Assembly: GCF_002295105.1 (NCBI RefSeq)
Contig: NZ_NSGH01000005.1
Span: forward strand, 62,001 to 126,000
Length of the DNA: 64,000 bases
Source of the DNA: Salimicrobium humidisoli
Lineage (GTDB): Bacteria > Bacillota > Bacilli > Bacillales > Halobacillaceae
Direction of reading: 5' to 3'
The notes beneath the pieces were generated by a model that saw only the letters and a list, made by a program, of their open reading frames with translations, searched no databases and was not told the origin of the DNA. A program made the translations under genes and the position numbers. Position 1 is the first letter of the stretch; the number at the start of each line of letters is the position of its first letter. Positions 37,686 to 46,530 of this stretch are shown here, piece after piece.

Positions 37686-38816
37686 ATGAAGATCGTTATC
37701 GCTTCTGATTCTTATAAAGAGACCCTTACCTCGCAGCAGGTGGGGGAGGCTGCCAAGGAGGGACTGGCACGCGTGCTCGATGCGGAAATTATTGTGTGCC
37801 CCATGGCGGACGGGGGAGAAGGGACGATGCGGGCGCTGATGGATGCTTCCGGAGGAAAAGTGGTCACCGCCAACGTGTCCGATCCTTTCGGAAACCCCGT
37901 GGAAGCTCCCTATGGTATTTCGGGAGATGGCAGCACGGCAGTGATTGAAATGGCGGCAGCTTCCGGTATTCAGCACACGACTGCCGAGACGAAAGACCCG
38001 AAGATAACTTCCACATTCGGCACAGGTCAGTTAATCAGCCACGCCTTCCGGCAGGGGGCACGATCATTTATTATCGGACTCGGCGGAAGTGCGACGAATG
38101 ACGCAGGTGCTGGAATGCTTCAGGCGTTGGGCGCTTCCTTTACAGATGAAAACGGGGAGGAATTGGCGCCGGGCGGAGCTTCTCTGCTTCATCTGGCACA
38201 TATTGATACGAGCGGTCTCGACCCGAGAATCGAACAATCCCATTTCCGGATCGCCTGTGATGTCGATAATCCTTTAACAGGGGAATACGGGGCATCAGCG
38301 ATATACGGTCCACAAAAAGGAGCGTCCCGGGAGGACGTTGCTCTGCTCGACCGTGCCCTTGCAAATTTTGCAGCTGTGGCCGGGGAACAGGTGGAGTGCG
38401 ACATCGTTCACACCCCAGGCGCCGGCGCAGCTGGTGGGATGGGCGCTGCCTTTCTTGGATATTTTCCCTGTGCGCTTGAGAAAGGAGCCGAAATTGTTGC
38501 CGATGTGACTCAGCTGAAAAAGCATATGCAGGACGCTGACTTTGTCATCACGGGAGAAGGCGGTATCAATCATCAGACGGTATTTGGAAAAACGCCCGTG
38601 TACGTAGCGAAAATGGCGAAGGAAAATACTCCTCCGTTACCTGTAATCGCCTTATGCGGCAGTGTCGAAGAAGGATACGAAACAGTGTTTGACGCAGGAA
38701 TCGACTCCGTGTTCAGCACAGTTGCCGGACCCGCCAGTCTGGAAGAGTTGAAGAGGGTCTCCTTCCGGAACGTGGCGCAAACCGCAGAAAATGTGGCCAG
38801 ACTGATGAAACTGTAG
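37686..38816 (+). CDS. Glycerate kinase
   Basis: The 376-residue protein belongs to the GarK/GlxK glycerate kinase family: IASDSYKETLTSQQVGEAAK at the start, PMADGGEGTM, LGGSATNDAGAGML and the C-terminal GEGGINHQTVFGKTP. It phosphorylates glycerate to 2-phosphoglycerate. AAGGAGGATGAAAG precedes the ATG. With the permease and CdaR gene it forms a sugar-acid utilisation unit. Confidence 0.94.
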   Translation: MKIVIASDSYKETLTSQQVGEAAKEGLARVLDAEIIVCPMADGGEGTMRALMDASGGKVVTANVSDPFGNPVEAPYGISGDGSTAVIEMAAASGIQHTTAETKDPKITSTFGTGQLISHAFRQGARSFIIGLGGSATNDAGAGMLQALGASFTDENGEELAPGGASLLHLAHIDTSGLDPRIEQSHFRIACDVDNPLTGEYGASAIYGPQKGASREDVALLDRALANFAAVAGEQVECDIVHTPGAGAAGGMGAAFLGYFPCALEKGAEIVADVTQLKKHMQDADFVITGEGGINHQTVFGKTPVYVAKMAKENTPPLPVIALCGSVEEGYETVFDAGIDSVFSTVAGPASLEELKRVSFRNVAQTAENVARLMKL

Positions 38817-39141
38817 CGATAGCATTATTATTAGGTTGCCGTACAGGGGGAGTGTTAAGTTAGCTTAACTCCCCTCTTAAAATGGGGGGATTAAGTTTAT
38901 GATTTTCTGTTCGCGGACTGTTGTGCACTGATTCCTGAACGCTTGTGTATGTCTCATAAAGGGAGTGTTTCAACTGGAAGTGGCAAAATATCACCCCTGT
39001 TTGCCACTTGAAATGATCTCTGAAAGTGATGAGTTACATGCATCAGTGACCCTAGCTGGTACCATGCCTTTATATGCTATCGTCAGCCAGGAGATTCAAC
39101 AGTTTTCCGGTTATTTTTATTTTCAGGAAAGGTGATTCAGC
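38817..39141. other. Structured intergenic stretch
   Basis: No gene is seen. It contains a stem at 38846-38877 (GGGGAGTGTTAAG with CTTAACTCCCC, probably the glycerate kinase terminator though it lacks a T run) and a second perfect 10-bp stem, AAGTGGCAAA (38978-38987) with TTTGCCACTT (39000-39009). A ribosome site for the next gene is at the end. Confidence 0.5.
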
Positions 39142-39633
39142 ATGAAAAAAGTATTATTTGCTTTTGCAGTCTTACTTCCTTTATGTATCGTAAGTGCATG
39201 TTCAGAATCTGAAATTAGTAACAATGGGGAATTTTCAATTGAAAATATTTCTGCAAGCTCTCTTTCTTCAGGGGAAAAATATTTTTTTGTGGTACCAATC
39301 AAATGGTCTGGAAATGAAACAGCAAAAATAGTTTCCGTAGAAATGATTAACGGCGAAGAACCTGTCCATTCTGACGATGGGATTAATTATAAATTTTATG
39401 GAGGAAAACCGGATAAGAAAACAGGAGTATACGAAAGAGATAGTATAGGGGAAAAAGAAGAAATAGAAGGTTTTGAGATTAATGATAAAGCCTCTTTAAT
39501 CTTAGAAACTTCTTTAAACAATGTTGAAATGAACAAGAACAGAAAAATTCAAATTACTTATGACGTAAATGGACAAGAAAGAGACCAGATTATTTCATCA
39601 TCTACATTTGAAAATTTAAGTACAGAAAAATAA
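39142..39633 (+). CDS. Small lipoprotein, unknown
   Basis: The 163-residue product has a lipoprotein signal peptide ending VSAC (Cys20). The remainder is a beta-rich, acidic domain (NGEFSIENISASSLSSGEKY at its start) with no recognised family; an immunoglobulin-like fold is possible. GGAAAGGTGATTC precedes the ATG. Low GC and its surroundings suggest an accessory gene. Confidence 0.75.
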   Translation: MKKVLFAFAVLLPLCIVSACSESEISNNGEFSIENISASSLSSGEKYFFVVPIKWSGNETAKIVSVEMINGEEPVHSDDGINYKFYGGKPDKKTGVYERDSIGEKEEIEGFEINDKASLILETSLNNVEMNKNRKIQITYDVNGQERDQIISSSTFENLSTEK

Positions 39634-40006
39634 TAAGCGTGGTAATCTGACGTACAATAACAGAGTTAATCATATAAAGAAGGAACTCAAGAAAGAAATT
39701 GAAATGAAATCATTTAAATCTGTATTTCGCAAGTTTTTTTAACTTTTATATTAATTTCAAGGTGTAGCAATACAAAAGTAAGCGTTAACAAATTATTGCT
39801 TACCTTGTAAAAACATTGGGGGATTTCACCTAATTGAACGATTATCATGGTAAAGTTTAAGGAAAGAAGGCATTGTTCAGTAGACCTTATTGCTCCTCTG
39901 AACCTACAGATTATAAATCTGATCAGTACAGATGAGCGCCCTGGAAAAACTCTGCAAAGGTTAGCGCCAGTCCATGGAAATGAATCTAAAAACGGGAGGG
40001 AGTACC
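39634..40006. other. AT-rich intergenic stretch
   Basis: No gene recognised. It contains a short palindrome CAGATTATAAATCTG (about 39907-39921) and, at the end, GGGAGGGAG, the ribosome site of the next gene. Confidence 0.4.
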
Positions 40007-41326
40007 ATGGCACGCAGTAAAACAAAAAAACCAGTCTACAAACGATTCTGGTTCTGGACAATTTTGATTTTAGCCATGTTAGTCATCGGGAACCTTGGGG
40101 ACGAAGGGAGCACCGAACAGACGGAAAGCACCTCAAACAGCGAACAGGTGGCCAGTGAAGAAAGCGAAAGTAAGGAAGAAGTGGAAGCCAGTACGAAAGA
40201 GAAGGATAAAAAGGAAAATAGTGAAACGGGAAGCGAGAAAGCCTCAAAGGAAAAGAAAGAGGAAAATAATAAAATAACAACTTCTCAGAAAAATGCGGTG
40301 CAGGAGGCTGAGGATTACTTAGAGTTTTCTGCCTTTTCCAGAGAAGGTCTCCTTAACCAACTGTCTTCTGAAGCAGGGAGCGGTTATCCCCGGGAGGATG
40401 CCGAATACGCTGTGAACCAGCTGAAGGTGGATTGGAATGAGCAGGCGGTGAAAAGCGCGGAAAATTATATGGACGTCAGCGCCTTTTCTGAACAGGAGTT
40501 GAAACAGCAGCTCACTTCGGATGCCGGGGAAGGTTTTACCGAGGAGCAGGCGCAATATGCCATCGATCAAATCGATTTCAGTAAAGAGGAGACAGTCAGC
40601 GAAGAATCCTCTGAAGAGTCCTCCGCAGATAGTAGTGAATCGGAAAGTGATATGACTACTTCCCAAAAGAACGCCCTTCAGGAAGCGGAGAGTTATTTGG
40701 AATACGCAGCTTTTTCCAAACTGGGTCTTATCGATCAGCTGTCCTCCGACTATGGTAGTGGCTATCCCCAGGAGGACGCTGAGTTTGCAGTGAATCAATT
40801 GGATGTAAACTGGAACGAGCAGGCAGTGAAAAGTGCAGAAAATTATTTAGAGTACAGCTCTTTTTCAGAAAGCGGGTTGAAACAACAGCTCACTTCGGAC
40901 GCCGGGGAAAAATTCACGGAAGAACAGGCCCAATATGCGGTCGAACAGATGAATTTCGGAGGAAACGAAAGTTCTTCGAATGAGTCCTCTGATGATGACG
41001 GCAGTTCGGATGGTTCTATGACGAAATCTAAGCAGAACGCGGTGGCACAGGCAGAGAGCTATCTGGAATTCAGTGCTTTTTCCAAAAAAGGTCTGATACG
41101 ACAGTTATCTTCGGACGCGGGAAGCGGGTATCCGCGGGAAGACGCTGAGTTTGCGGTGAATCAGCTGGACGTGGACTGGAACGAGCAGGCGGTGAAAAGT
41201 GCGGAAAGCTATCTGGATACGATGTCCTTCTCGAGAGATGGACTGATCCAACAGCTATCGTCGGATGCAGGAAACGGATTCACCAGAGAACAGGCGGAAT
41301 ACGCAGCTGATCAGGTCGGTCTGTAG
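40007..41326 (+). CDS. Membrane-anchored protein with six Ltp-type repeats
   Basis: The 439-residue protein has a short basic N terminus, one membrane anchor (FWFWTILILAMLVIGNLG) and a long Ser/Glu/Lys-rich linker. Three tandem units then begin at residues 90, 216 and 338 (SQKNAVQEAEDYL, SQKNALQEAESYL, SKQNAVAQAESYL). Each unit holds two copies of the helical Ltp repeat (AEsYLefsaFSkkGLi-QLsS and its SGYPREDAEYAVNQL partner), six in all. This matches the PF07553-type Ltp family; a phage member (TP-J34) blocks phage DNA entry, but most bacterial members are uncharacterised. The start is ATG 40007 behind GGGAGGGAG. Confidence 0.88.
   Translation: MARSKTKKPVYKRFWFWTILILAMLVIGNLGDEGSTEQTESTSNSEQVASEESESKEEVEASTKEKDKKENSETGSEKASKEKKEENNKITTSQKNAVQEAEDYLEFSAFSREGLLNQLSSEAGSGYPREDAEYAVNQLKVDWNEQAVKSAENYMDVSAFSEQELKQQLTSDAGEGFTEEQAQYAIDQIDFSKEETVSEESSEESSADSSESESDMTTSQKNALQEAESYLEYAAFSKLGLIDQLSSDYGSGYPQEDAEFAVNQLDVNWNEQAVKSAENYLEYSSFSESGLKQQLTSDAGEKFTEEQAQYAVEQMNFGGNESSSNESSDDDGSSDGSMTKSKQNAVAQAESYLEFSAFSKKGLIRQLSSDAGSGYPREDAEFAVNQLDVDWNEQAVKSAESYLDTMSFSRDGLIQQLSSDAGNGFTREQAEYAADQVGL
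40274..41326 (+). repeat. Three tandem coding repeats (about 122-126 codons)
   Basis: Units start at 40274, 40652 and 41018. Units are separated by Ser/Glu/Asp-rich linkers. Units two and three are closest to each other and were probably the last to duplicate. Confidence 0.8.
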
Positions 41327-41370
41327 CTGCGGAGGTAACTGGAGAGAATTGAAACAGGAGAATATGAAAA

Positions 41371-41410
41371 AAATGCTTTCCATTGTTGATATGGAAAGCA
41401 TTTTTTAAAA
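41371..41410. terminator. Bidirectional terminator
   Basis: Perfect arms AAATGCTTTCCAT and ATGGAAAGCATTT are flanked by A and T runs and lie between convergent genes. Confidence 0.9.
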
Positions 41411-41416
41411 TCAAGA

Positions 41417-41830
41417 TTAATGGTCGTGATCTTCCATTCCTTCGGCTCTCGTCTTGTGTACAGTTCCGTGGTCGTGTTCCGGAGGTGCATAAATAGAATA
41501 GATTTTGAGCGGCTTGTCGCCTTTGTTCGTTACGTTGTGCCATTTTCCTGCCGGAACGAGCACTATGTCATCGTCGCCTACTTTCTTTTCGAAATCCAGG
41601 TTGTTTTCACTGTCTCCCATCTGTGCAAGACCTTCTCCTTCTTCCACCCGGAGAAACTGGTCCAGTTCGTGATGGACTTCAAGACCGATATCTTCACCTA
41701 CATCTATGCTCATCAAAGTGACCTGAAGATTTTTTCCGGTCCATAAAGCTGTACGATAGTTCGTGTTCTCTTTAGTGGCTTCTTCAATGTTCGTTACGAA
41801 TGGGGCAGAGCCGTAATCTTTCAATTCCAT
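41417..41830 (-). CDS. Cupin domain protein
   Basis: The 137-residue protein is a single cupin. Motif 1 is LEVHHELDQFLRVEEGEG (two His and a Glu as metal ligands) and motif 2 is VPAGKWHNVTN. The ending is His/Asp-rich (GMEDHDH). It resembles small cupins annotated as mannose-6-phosphate-isomerase-like or YdbB-like; the reaction is unknown. A terminator lies directly downstream and GGAGGGATAACG precedes its start. Confidence 0.87.
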   Translation of the reverse strand: MELKDYGSAPFVTNIEEATKENTNYRTALWTGKNLQVTLMSIDVGEDIGLEVHHELDQFLRVEEGEGLAQMGDSENNLDFEKKVGDDDIVLVPAGKWHNVTNKGDKPLKIYSIYAPPEHDHGTVHKTRAEGMEDHDH

Positions 41831-41929
41831 CGTTATCCCTCCTGAAGTAATAATCTGATCTTCCTATTCTGTACCTGTTTCTGTCTGAAACTAAACGTTG
41901 CATGTCGTTCATAACAGCCTCCGTATCAA

Positions 41930-41971
41930 AAAACAGAGTCCCCGGGAGGCTTTCCCTGGAACTCTGTTATA
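41930..41971 (-). terminator. Terminator of the Fe-alcohol dehydrogenase gene
   Basis: On the minus strand ACAGAGTTCCAGGG and CCCGGGGACTCTGT form a long stem followed by TTTTTTG. Confidence 0.88.
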
Positions 41972-41986
41972 AAACCTTGCTGAAGG

Positions 41987-43159
41987 TTATGCTTTTACCA
42001 GAGCTTCTTTACCATAGTAAGAAGCTTTGAATAGTTCTTTCATCTGTTCGAAAGATGTTTCGCGTGGGTTAGTGCCTGTGCACGGATCTTCGAGAGCGTT
42101 CTCGGCCATCGTGTCCAGATGCTTGTTGAAGTCTTCTTCGGATACGCCGAAGTCCTGAAGCGTCGTTGCAAGACCGAGGTCTTTATTGAGCTGATAAATG
42201 TATTCTACAAGAGAATCTGTCAATTCAGCATCGTTGTTCCCTTTCAGGTTAAGACGACGGGCAACTTCGGCGAAACGATCTTCCACCACTTCACGGTTGA
42301 ACTGGATGACGTAAGGAAGATAAATCGCGTTGGCATAGCCGTGCGGAATGCCGAATGTCGGACCACTCTTGTGGGCCAGGCTGTGCACGTTACCGAGTAC
42401 GGCGTTCGCAAAAGCCATTCCTGCCATCGCCTGAATGGTGTGCATCTGTTTTGCAGCTTCCTGATCCCCTTTGTAGGAAGCGAGCAGGTTATCTTTGATC
42501 ACTTCAGCTCCCCCGAGGGAAAGGATGTCTGTATACAGCGTGCGTGGTTTCGCTACGTACGCTTCAATCGTATGGGTGAAGGCATCCATGCCTGTATAAG
42601 CGGCGATGTGCTTAGGAAGTTCCTCAACCATGACAGGGTCGATGATAGCGACATCCGGTGTCAGTTCAAAGTCCGCCAGCGGATATTTCACGTTCGTCGT
42701 TTCATCGGCGACGACAGACAGGTTGGATACTTCGGAACCACTTCCGCTTGTCGTCGGAATGCCGGCGAATTTCGCTTTCTGGCGAAGACGTGGCAGTTCG
42801 AACGGTTTCACAGCATCTTCAAAAGAGAGATCCGGATATTCGTGGAAAAGCCAGATCGCTTTAGCGGAGTCCATTGCAGATCCGCCGCCGATACCGATAA
42901 TCCAGTCCGGCTGGAACTTATCAAGGTCTTTTGCACCTTTTTTCACCGCTTCGAATGTCGGTTCTGTATCGTAGCCTTCAAATACTTCTGTTTCTATATT
43001 CGCAGCTGCCAGGTGTTCCTGGATCTTTGTAAGGTTTCCGTTTTGTTTTACGGAACCGCCGCCGATGACGAGTGCAGCTTTCTTCCCTTCAAAGGACTCC
43101 AGTACTTCCAGTGCGTTCTCTTCAAAATAAATATCACGTGGAATCGTAAAACGACTCAT
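41987..43159 (-). CDS. Iron-containing alcohol dehydrogenase
   Basis: This 390-residue group III dehydrogenase has the NAD site IIGIGGGSAMDSAKA, then the GTTSGSGSEVS block. The metal ligands are the Asp before AIDPV, the His in GMDAFTHTIEAY, and the two His in GNVHSLAHKSGPTFGIPHG. The 15-residue signatures of the family are complete. It is a single gene with a long leader that holds a hairpin and repeated motifs upstream. The substrate is probably a short alcohol or aldehyde. Confidence 0.93.
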   Translation of the reverse strand: MSRFTIPRDIYFEENALEVLESFEGKKAALVIGGGSVKQNGNLTKIQEHLAAANIETEVFEGYDTEPTFEAVKKGAKDLDKFQPDWIIGIGGGSAMDSAKAIWLFHEYPDLSFEDAVKPFELPRLRQKAKFAGIPTTSGSGSEVSNLSVVADETTNVKYPLADFELTPDVAIIDPVMVEELPKHIAAYTGMDAFTHTIEAYVAKPRTLYTDILSLGGAEVIKDNLLASYKGDQEAAKQMHTIQAMAGMAFANAVLGNVHSLAHKSGPTFGIPHGYANAIYLPYVIQFNREVVEDRFAEVARRLNLKGNNDAELTDSLVEYIYQLNKDLGLATTLQDFGVSEEDFNKHLDTMAENALEDPCTGTNPRETSFEQMKELFKASYYGKEALVKA

Positions 43160-43211
43160 AAATAATAGCCTCCTTCAGTTGGCTTCGTTGATTAGTCTCT
43201 TCTTGATGACA

Positions 43212-43236
43212 GTTGCCGTATTAATGAAACGGCAAC
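43212..43236 (-). promoter_or_regulatory. Hairpin in the alcohol dehydrogenase leader
   Basis: GTTGCCGT and ACGGCAAC form a perfect 8-bp stem in the probable 5' leader of the gene. Confidence 0.45.
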
Positions 43237-43243
43237 GCTTGAG

Positions 43244-43342
43244 CAGTGTTCCCTCTTTGAATTTCATTAAACAAAAAATTCTAGTTATGGTGATTTAAGG
43301 GAACGATCACTGTCGCTTGGGGAGTGTTCCCCGTGTTCACTG
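43244..43342 (-). promoter_or_regulatory. Repeated GTGTTCCC motifs upstream of adh
   Basis: CAGTGTTCCC occurs at 43244-43253, an inverted version GGGAACGATCACTG at 43299-43312, AGTGTTCCCC at 43323-43332 and a variant GTGTTCACTG at 43333-43342. They surround a -10-like TAGAAT read on the minus strand, suggesting binding sites for a regulator. Confidence 0.45.
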
Positions 43343-43449
43343 TATTAAACACAAATATCATAAAAGGATTATCGGGATTTTAGACGAATGACATATGTAG
43401 AAGGTAAATTAAGGAGATTACGCATAAGCAGGAGGAGGGGAGACCGGAG

Positions 43450-45231
43450 ATGAATAAAAACGAATCGAACCGTCGTCTCGCGGAGCGTCTGGATAAGCTG
43501 GAAAGAGAAATGGAAGAAATAAAATCTATGCTGAAAGACAGAGAGACGGAACCGGAAGAGAAGAAGGGGACAAAACAACCGTTTTTTTCTCAACCGGAAA
43601 GGCGTGATTCCTATTCGTCCGAAGAAACGAAAAAGGATGAGGGAAAAACGAAGCCTACAGGGAGAGACTGGGAAGCGTGGATCGGCCAAGTGTGGCTGCC
43701 GCGTGTCTTCATCGTTGTCCTGTTGATCGGTGTGGTGTGGGCATTTCAGTCCGCCGTCGAGAACAACTGGATTACGGAACCGATCCGTGTTCTTATCGGG
43801 TTTGTAGCTTCCGTAGTCCTCGCCATCACCGGGGTGTACCAGACGAAGAGAGAGCGGAGAGGACTCGGGGTCAGTCTGATCGGCGGGGGAGCGGGCGTAT
43901 GGATATTCTCCACCTTTGCAGGTACCGTTCTGTACGGACTGATTCAGACGCCGAGCGCTTTTATTCTGTACGTCATCGGCATCTTTACAGGATTGTACCT
44001 GTCGCACGTATATAAATCCCAGGCTCTCGCCGTCTTTTTGACTATAGCAGGATTCTTCGTACCATTTCTCGTTGGAGGAGAAGGGGGGGACTTTTTCGTA
44101 TTCTTTTTCTACGAGATGCTGCTCGTGGTGGCTCTTGGCGTCTATGCGTGGAGACGGGAATATATAGTTTTACTGTATGCGACAACGCTGCTTCCTTCCG
44201 TTACGTTTTTCGTTTATGTAATAGCCTCTGCGCTGACAGACACACTAGGGAACAACACCGGACCTGTCGACCAGTATGATATATTCGCCTACACCGTCGT
44301 AGCGATACACATAGCCCTCTCTATTCTTCTGTTCTATTCGGAAGCCCTGTCCAGGGCAAAGGGGACGCTCCTTTCGCTTACGTTTACAGCTGCAGTGATC
44401 TGGCTGTTTGTAACTCCTCTTTCTCCTGCTTCTATATATGAATACGGGTGGGTGACTCTGATTGTTTCCGTACTCGATGCTTTTCTCGTTGCAGGCGCTC
44501 TTCTTTACGGAGGAATCGCTTACCGGATCCGACACAGCGGGGACATGCTGTTTCATTTATATACACTGTTCGCAGTGGTGCTTGGAACGTTCGAGATATT
44601 CCGTATCTTCGATTACGAAGGATCCGCGATTCTGTATCTTGTGGAAGCAATCGCTCTTTATCGACTCGGCTTCGGCATCAACAGCCGGGTGCAAACCGTT
44701 CTCGCATCCATCTTTTTCATCATCGGTGCTTCCTTAACACTCAGCAATCTCGAGTATATTGAATCCGCAGTGGACGTACCAATATTTGAAGGGGTCACCG
44801 CAGCTATCGTATCAGGCCTTGTTTATCTGCTTTTCCGTTCCTATACGGGTAATAAAGTGATGACGGACATCGTCCGGCGTACGTGCGTTTACGTATTTGC
44901 CGGAGCGGGCATCGGTTTCGCACTTCTTACCCTGACGCAGGTAGCCTTCCAGATTGGAGAGGAGAACTTTTATGACTACCGGGATATAGCGGTATCAATA
45001 AGCTGGATCCTATTCGCAGTGGCTGCACTGACAGCGGGGATCCTGAAAGATAAGAGACCGCTCCGTATTTTCGCGATAGTATGGATTTTCATTACGCTTG
45101 GAAAAGCTTTCCTTGTTGATATTTCCTATATTGATGCTATCGTACGTGGGCTGCTGTTCATCGGACTTGGTGTAGTGGGAGTGCTGGTGTCGAGGTTTTT
45201 CTATCGGGCGAATAAGCAGAATGACAACTAA
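43450..45231 (+). CDS. DUF2339 multispan membrane protein
   Basis: The 593-residue protein starts with a coiled-coil-like Lys/Glu region (RLAERLDKLEREMEEIKSML), followed by a charged linker to about residue 70, and then about 14 membrane segments. The first segment, after WIGQVWLPRVFIVV, is characteristic of DUF2339. The family is widespread and of unknown function. A GGAGGAGGGG site precedes ATG 43450. It stands alone. Confidence 0.88.
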   Translation: MNKNESNRRLAERLDKLEREMEEIKSMLKDRETEPEEKKGTKQPFFSQPERRDSYSSEETKKDEGKTKPTGRDWEAWIGQVWLPRVFIVVLLIGVVWAFQSAVENNWITEPIRVLIGFVASVVLAITGVYQTKRERRGLGVSLIGGGAGVWIFSTFAGTVLYGLIQTPSAFILYVIGIFTGLYLSHVYKSQALAVFLTIAGFFVPFLVGGEGGDFFVFFFYEMLLVVALGVYAWRREYIVLLYATTLLPSVTFFVYVIASALTDTLGNNTGPVDQYDIFAYTVVAIHIALSILLFYSEALSRAKGTLLSLTFTAAVIWLFVTPLSPASIYEYGWVTLIVSVLDAFLVAGALLYGGIAYRIRHSGDMLFHLYTLFAVVLGTFEIFRIFDYEGSAILYLVEAIALYRLGFGINSRVQTVLASIFFIIGASLTLSNLEYIESAVDVPIFEGVTAAIVSGLVYLLFRSYTGNKVMTDIVRRTCVYVFAGAGIGFALLTLTQVAFQIGEENFYDYRDIAVSISWILFAVAALTAGILKDKRPLRIFAIVWIFITLGKAFLVDISYIDAIVRGLLFIGLGVVGVLVSRFFYRANKQNDN

Positions 45232-45250
45232 TAAAATGTTGAAATAAGTA

Positions 45251-45388
45251 AGACAGGTGGGTTTTTAATAAATCCAGCTTCTTTAAAATATAATTGACCT
45301 TGCTGCCGTTTTTGTAAGTGAATGGGTGGGAGTGGCTCATTTTTCCTTTATACAGTAATTACTGTTTCAGGAATGAGTCCACCTGTCT
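45251..45388. repeat. 138-bp element bounded by inverted repeats
   Basis: AGACAGGTGG (45251-45260) and CCACCTGTCT (45379-45388) are perfect inverted copies. Inside, GTGGCTCATT pairs with AATGAGTCCAC around the palindrome ACAGTAATTACTGT. It may be a structured RNA, a MITE-like repeat or a composite terminator of the DUF2339 gene; no target-site duplication is obvious. Confidence 0.55.
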
Positions 45389-45458
45389 AATTTATTTTAC
45401 CTTTATATGTTCGCCCTTCTTTTTTAACATGTAATCAAACTTGTTAGGAGGTTGTAGG

Positions 45459-45740
45459 TTGAATAAGAAGTTAACTTTTAATAGCTACGGTTCTTTTATT
45501 AGTAGTCTCCTTACCATGCCTTTCTTTTATTTACTTATATATGATTTTATCCCGATAAATTTCCGTTTGGGTATTGTAGTAGTTGGAGTCATGATTCTGG
45601 CTACGTTCATATTAGGTATAATGGCTTGTTTTAAAGATGAAGAAAAAAATTATTTAGCGGTTGTTTCATTTATTATAGGAGCGGTCAATGCCTTCGTTTT
45701 TGGTACTGGGTTATTGATGTCTCAAATGGCTTTGGCTTGA
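45459..45740 (+). CDS. Small membrane protein, unknown
   Basis: I choose TTG 45459 (NKKLTFNSYGSF follows) because AGGAGGTTGTAGG lies before it. The 93-residue product has three or four membrane segments (LLTMPFFYLLIYDF, LGIVVVGVMILATFILGI, VVSFIIGAVNAFVFGTG). Codon use is AT-rich compared with neighbours. The family is not recognised. Confidence 0.65.
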   Translation: MNKKLTFNSYGSFISSLLTMPFFYLLIYDFIPINFRLGIVVVGVMILATFILGIMACFKDEEKNYLAVVSFIIGAVNAFVFGTGLLMSQMALA

Positions 45741-45862
45741 TTTGAAAAGAACGCTGGTGATTCACTGAACTACAACCTGAAAAGCGGGGCACTTTTCATA
45801 AGCGCCCCGCTACTCCGGTATATAGTTCAAGCTGAACTCTAGTACCTGGACTTCATTAATAT

Positions 45863-46528
45863 CTATGCTAAAATCTTCCCGTCTTCCATATGAACGACCC
45901 GGTCTGCGAAAGAAAGCATCTCCGTTTCGTGAGTGACGAGGAGGGTAGCCATGCCAAGCTCTTTCGTCATGTCTTCGAGAAGCTGCATCACTTCTTCCGA
46001 TTTTTTCGAATCGAGACTTGCTGTCGGTTCGTCGGCGAACAAAACGGAAGGGCGGTGGATAACGGAACGGGCGATGGCGGCCCGCTGTTTTTCTCCTCCG
46101 GACAGGGAAGAAGGGTAGGCCTTCCTGCGATGGGAAAGCCCCACCTTGTTCAAGATAGCTGTCACTTCATCTTCCTCTTTCTTTTTCCCGGCAACCTCAA
46201 GCATCATGAAGAGCTGTTCCTCAACGGTCAGGAACGGGACGAGATGGGAGGACTGGAAAATGAAGCCGAATTCTTCGGCCCGCACCTTACGTAACTTTTC
46301 CTCTTTTACATCAGCCAGGTTCTTCCCTTTAAATCTGATTTCACCCTCGGAAGTTTCCTGCAGCCCTGCGGCTATGGTGAGCAGCGTACTTTTCCCTGAA
46401 CCGGAAGCCCCGGTCAGAGCGGTGATCTCTCCCGGGCGGAGGGAGAGGTTCACACCTTTCAACACTTCTTCTTCGACTTCTCCGTTTTTGAATGTTTTTC
46501 TGATATTCGTTAATTGAAATGTTTCCAT
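45863..46528 (-). CDS. hrtA: Heme-type ABC exporter ATPase, HrtA-like
   Basis: This 221-residue ATPase has Walker A GASGSGKST, signature LSGGEKQRAAIARS, Walker B VLFADEPTASLD and the H-loop VTHE. It belongs to the MacB/LolD-type family that works with FtsX-like permeases. Together with hrtB and a linked two-component system resembling HssRS, the set matches the staphylococcal heme efflux operon HrtAB. Assignment is by gene set and lengths; the substrate is inferred. Confidence 0.85.
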   Translation of the reverse strand: METFQLTNIRKTFKNGEVEEEVLKGVNLSLRPGEITALTGASGSGKSTLLTIAAGLQETSEGEIRFKGKNLADVKEEKLRKVRAEEFGFIFQSSHLVPFLTVEEQLFMMLEVAGKKKEEDEVTAILNKVGLSHRRKAYPSSLSGGEKQRAAIARSVIHRPSVLFADEPTASLDSKKSEEVMQLLEDMTKELGMATLLVTHETEMLSFADRVVHMEDGKILA

Positions 46529-46530
46529 AG

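Noticed and set aside
42119-43165. Long plus-strand reading frame antisense to the Fe-alcohol dehydrogenase
   Set aside because: The opposite strand carries complete Fe-ADH motifs; the product here is Cys/Phe-rich with no recognisable domain.
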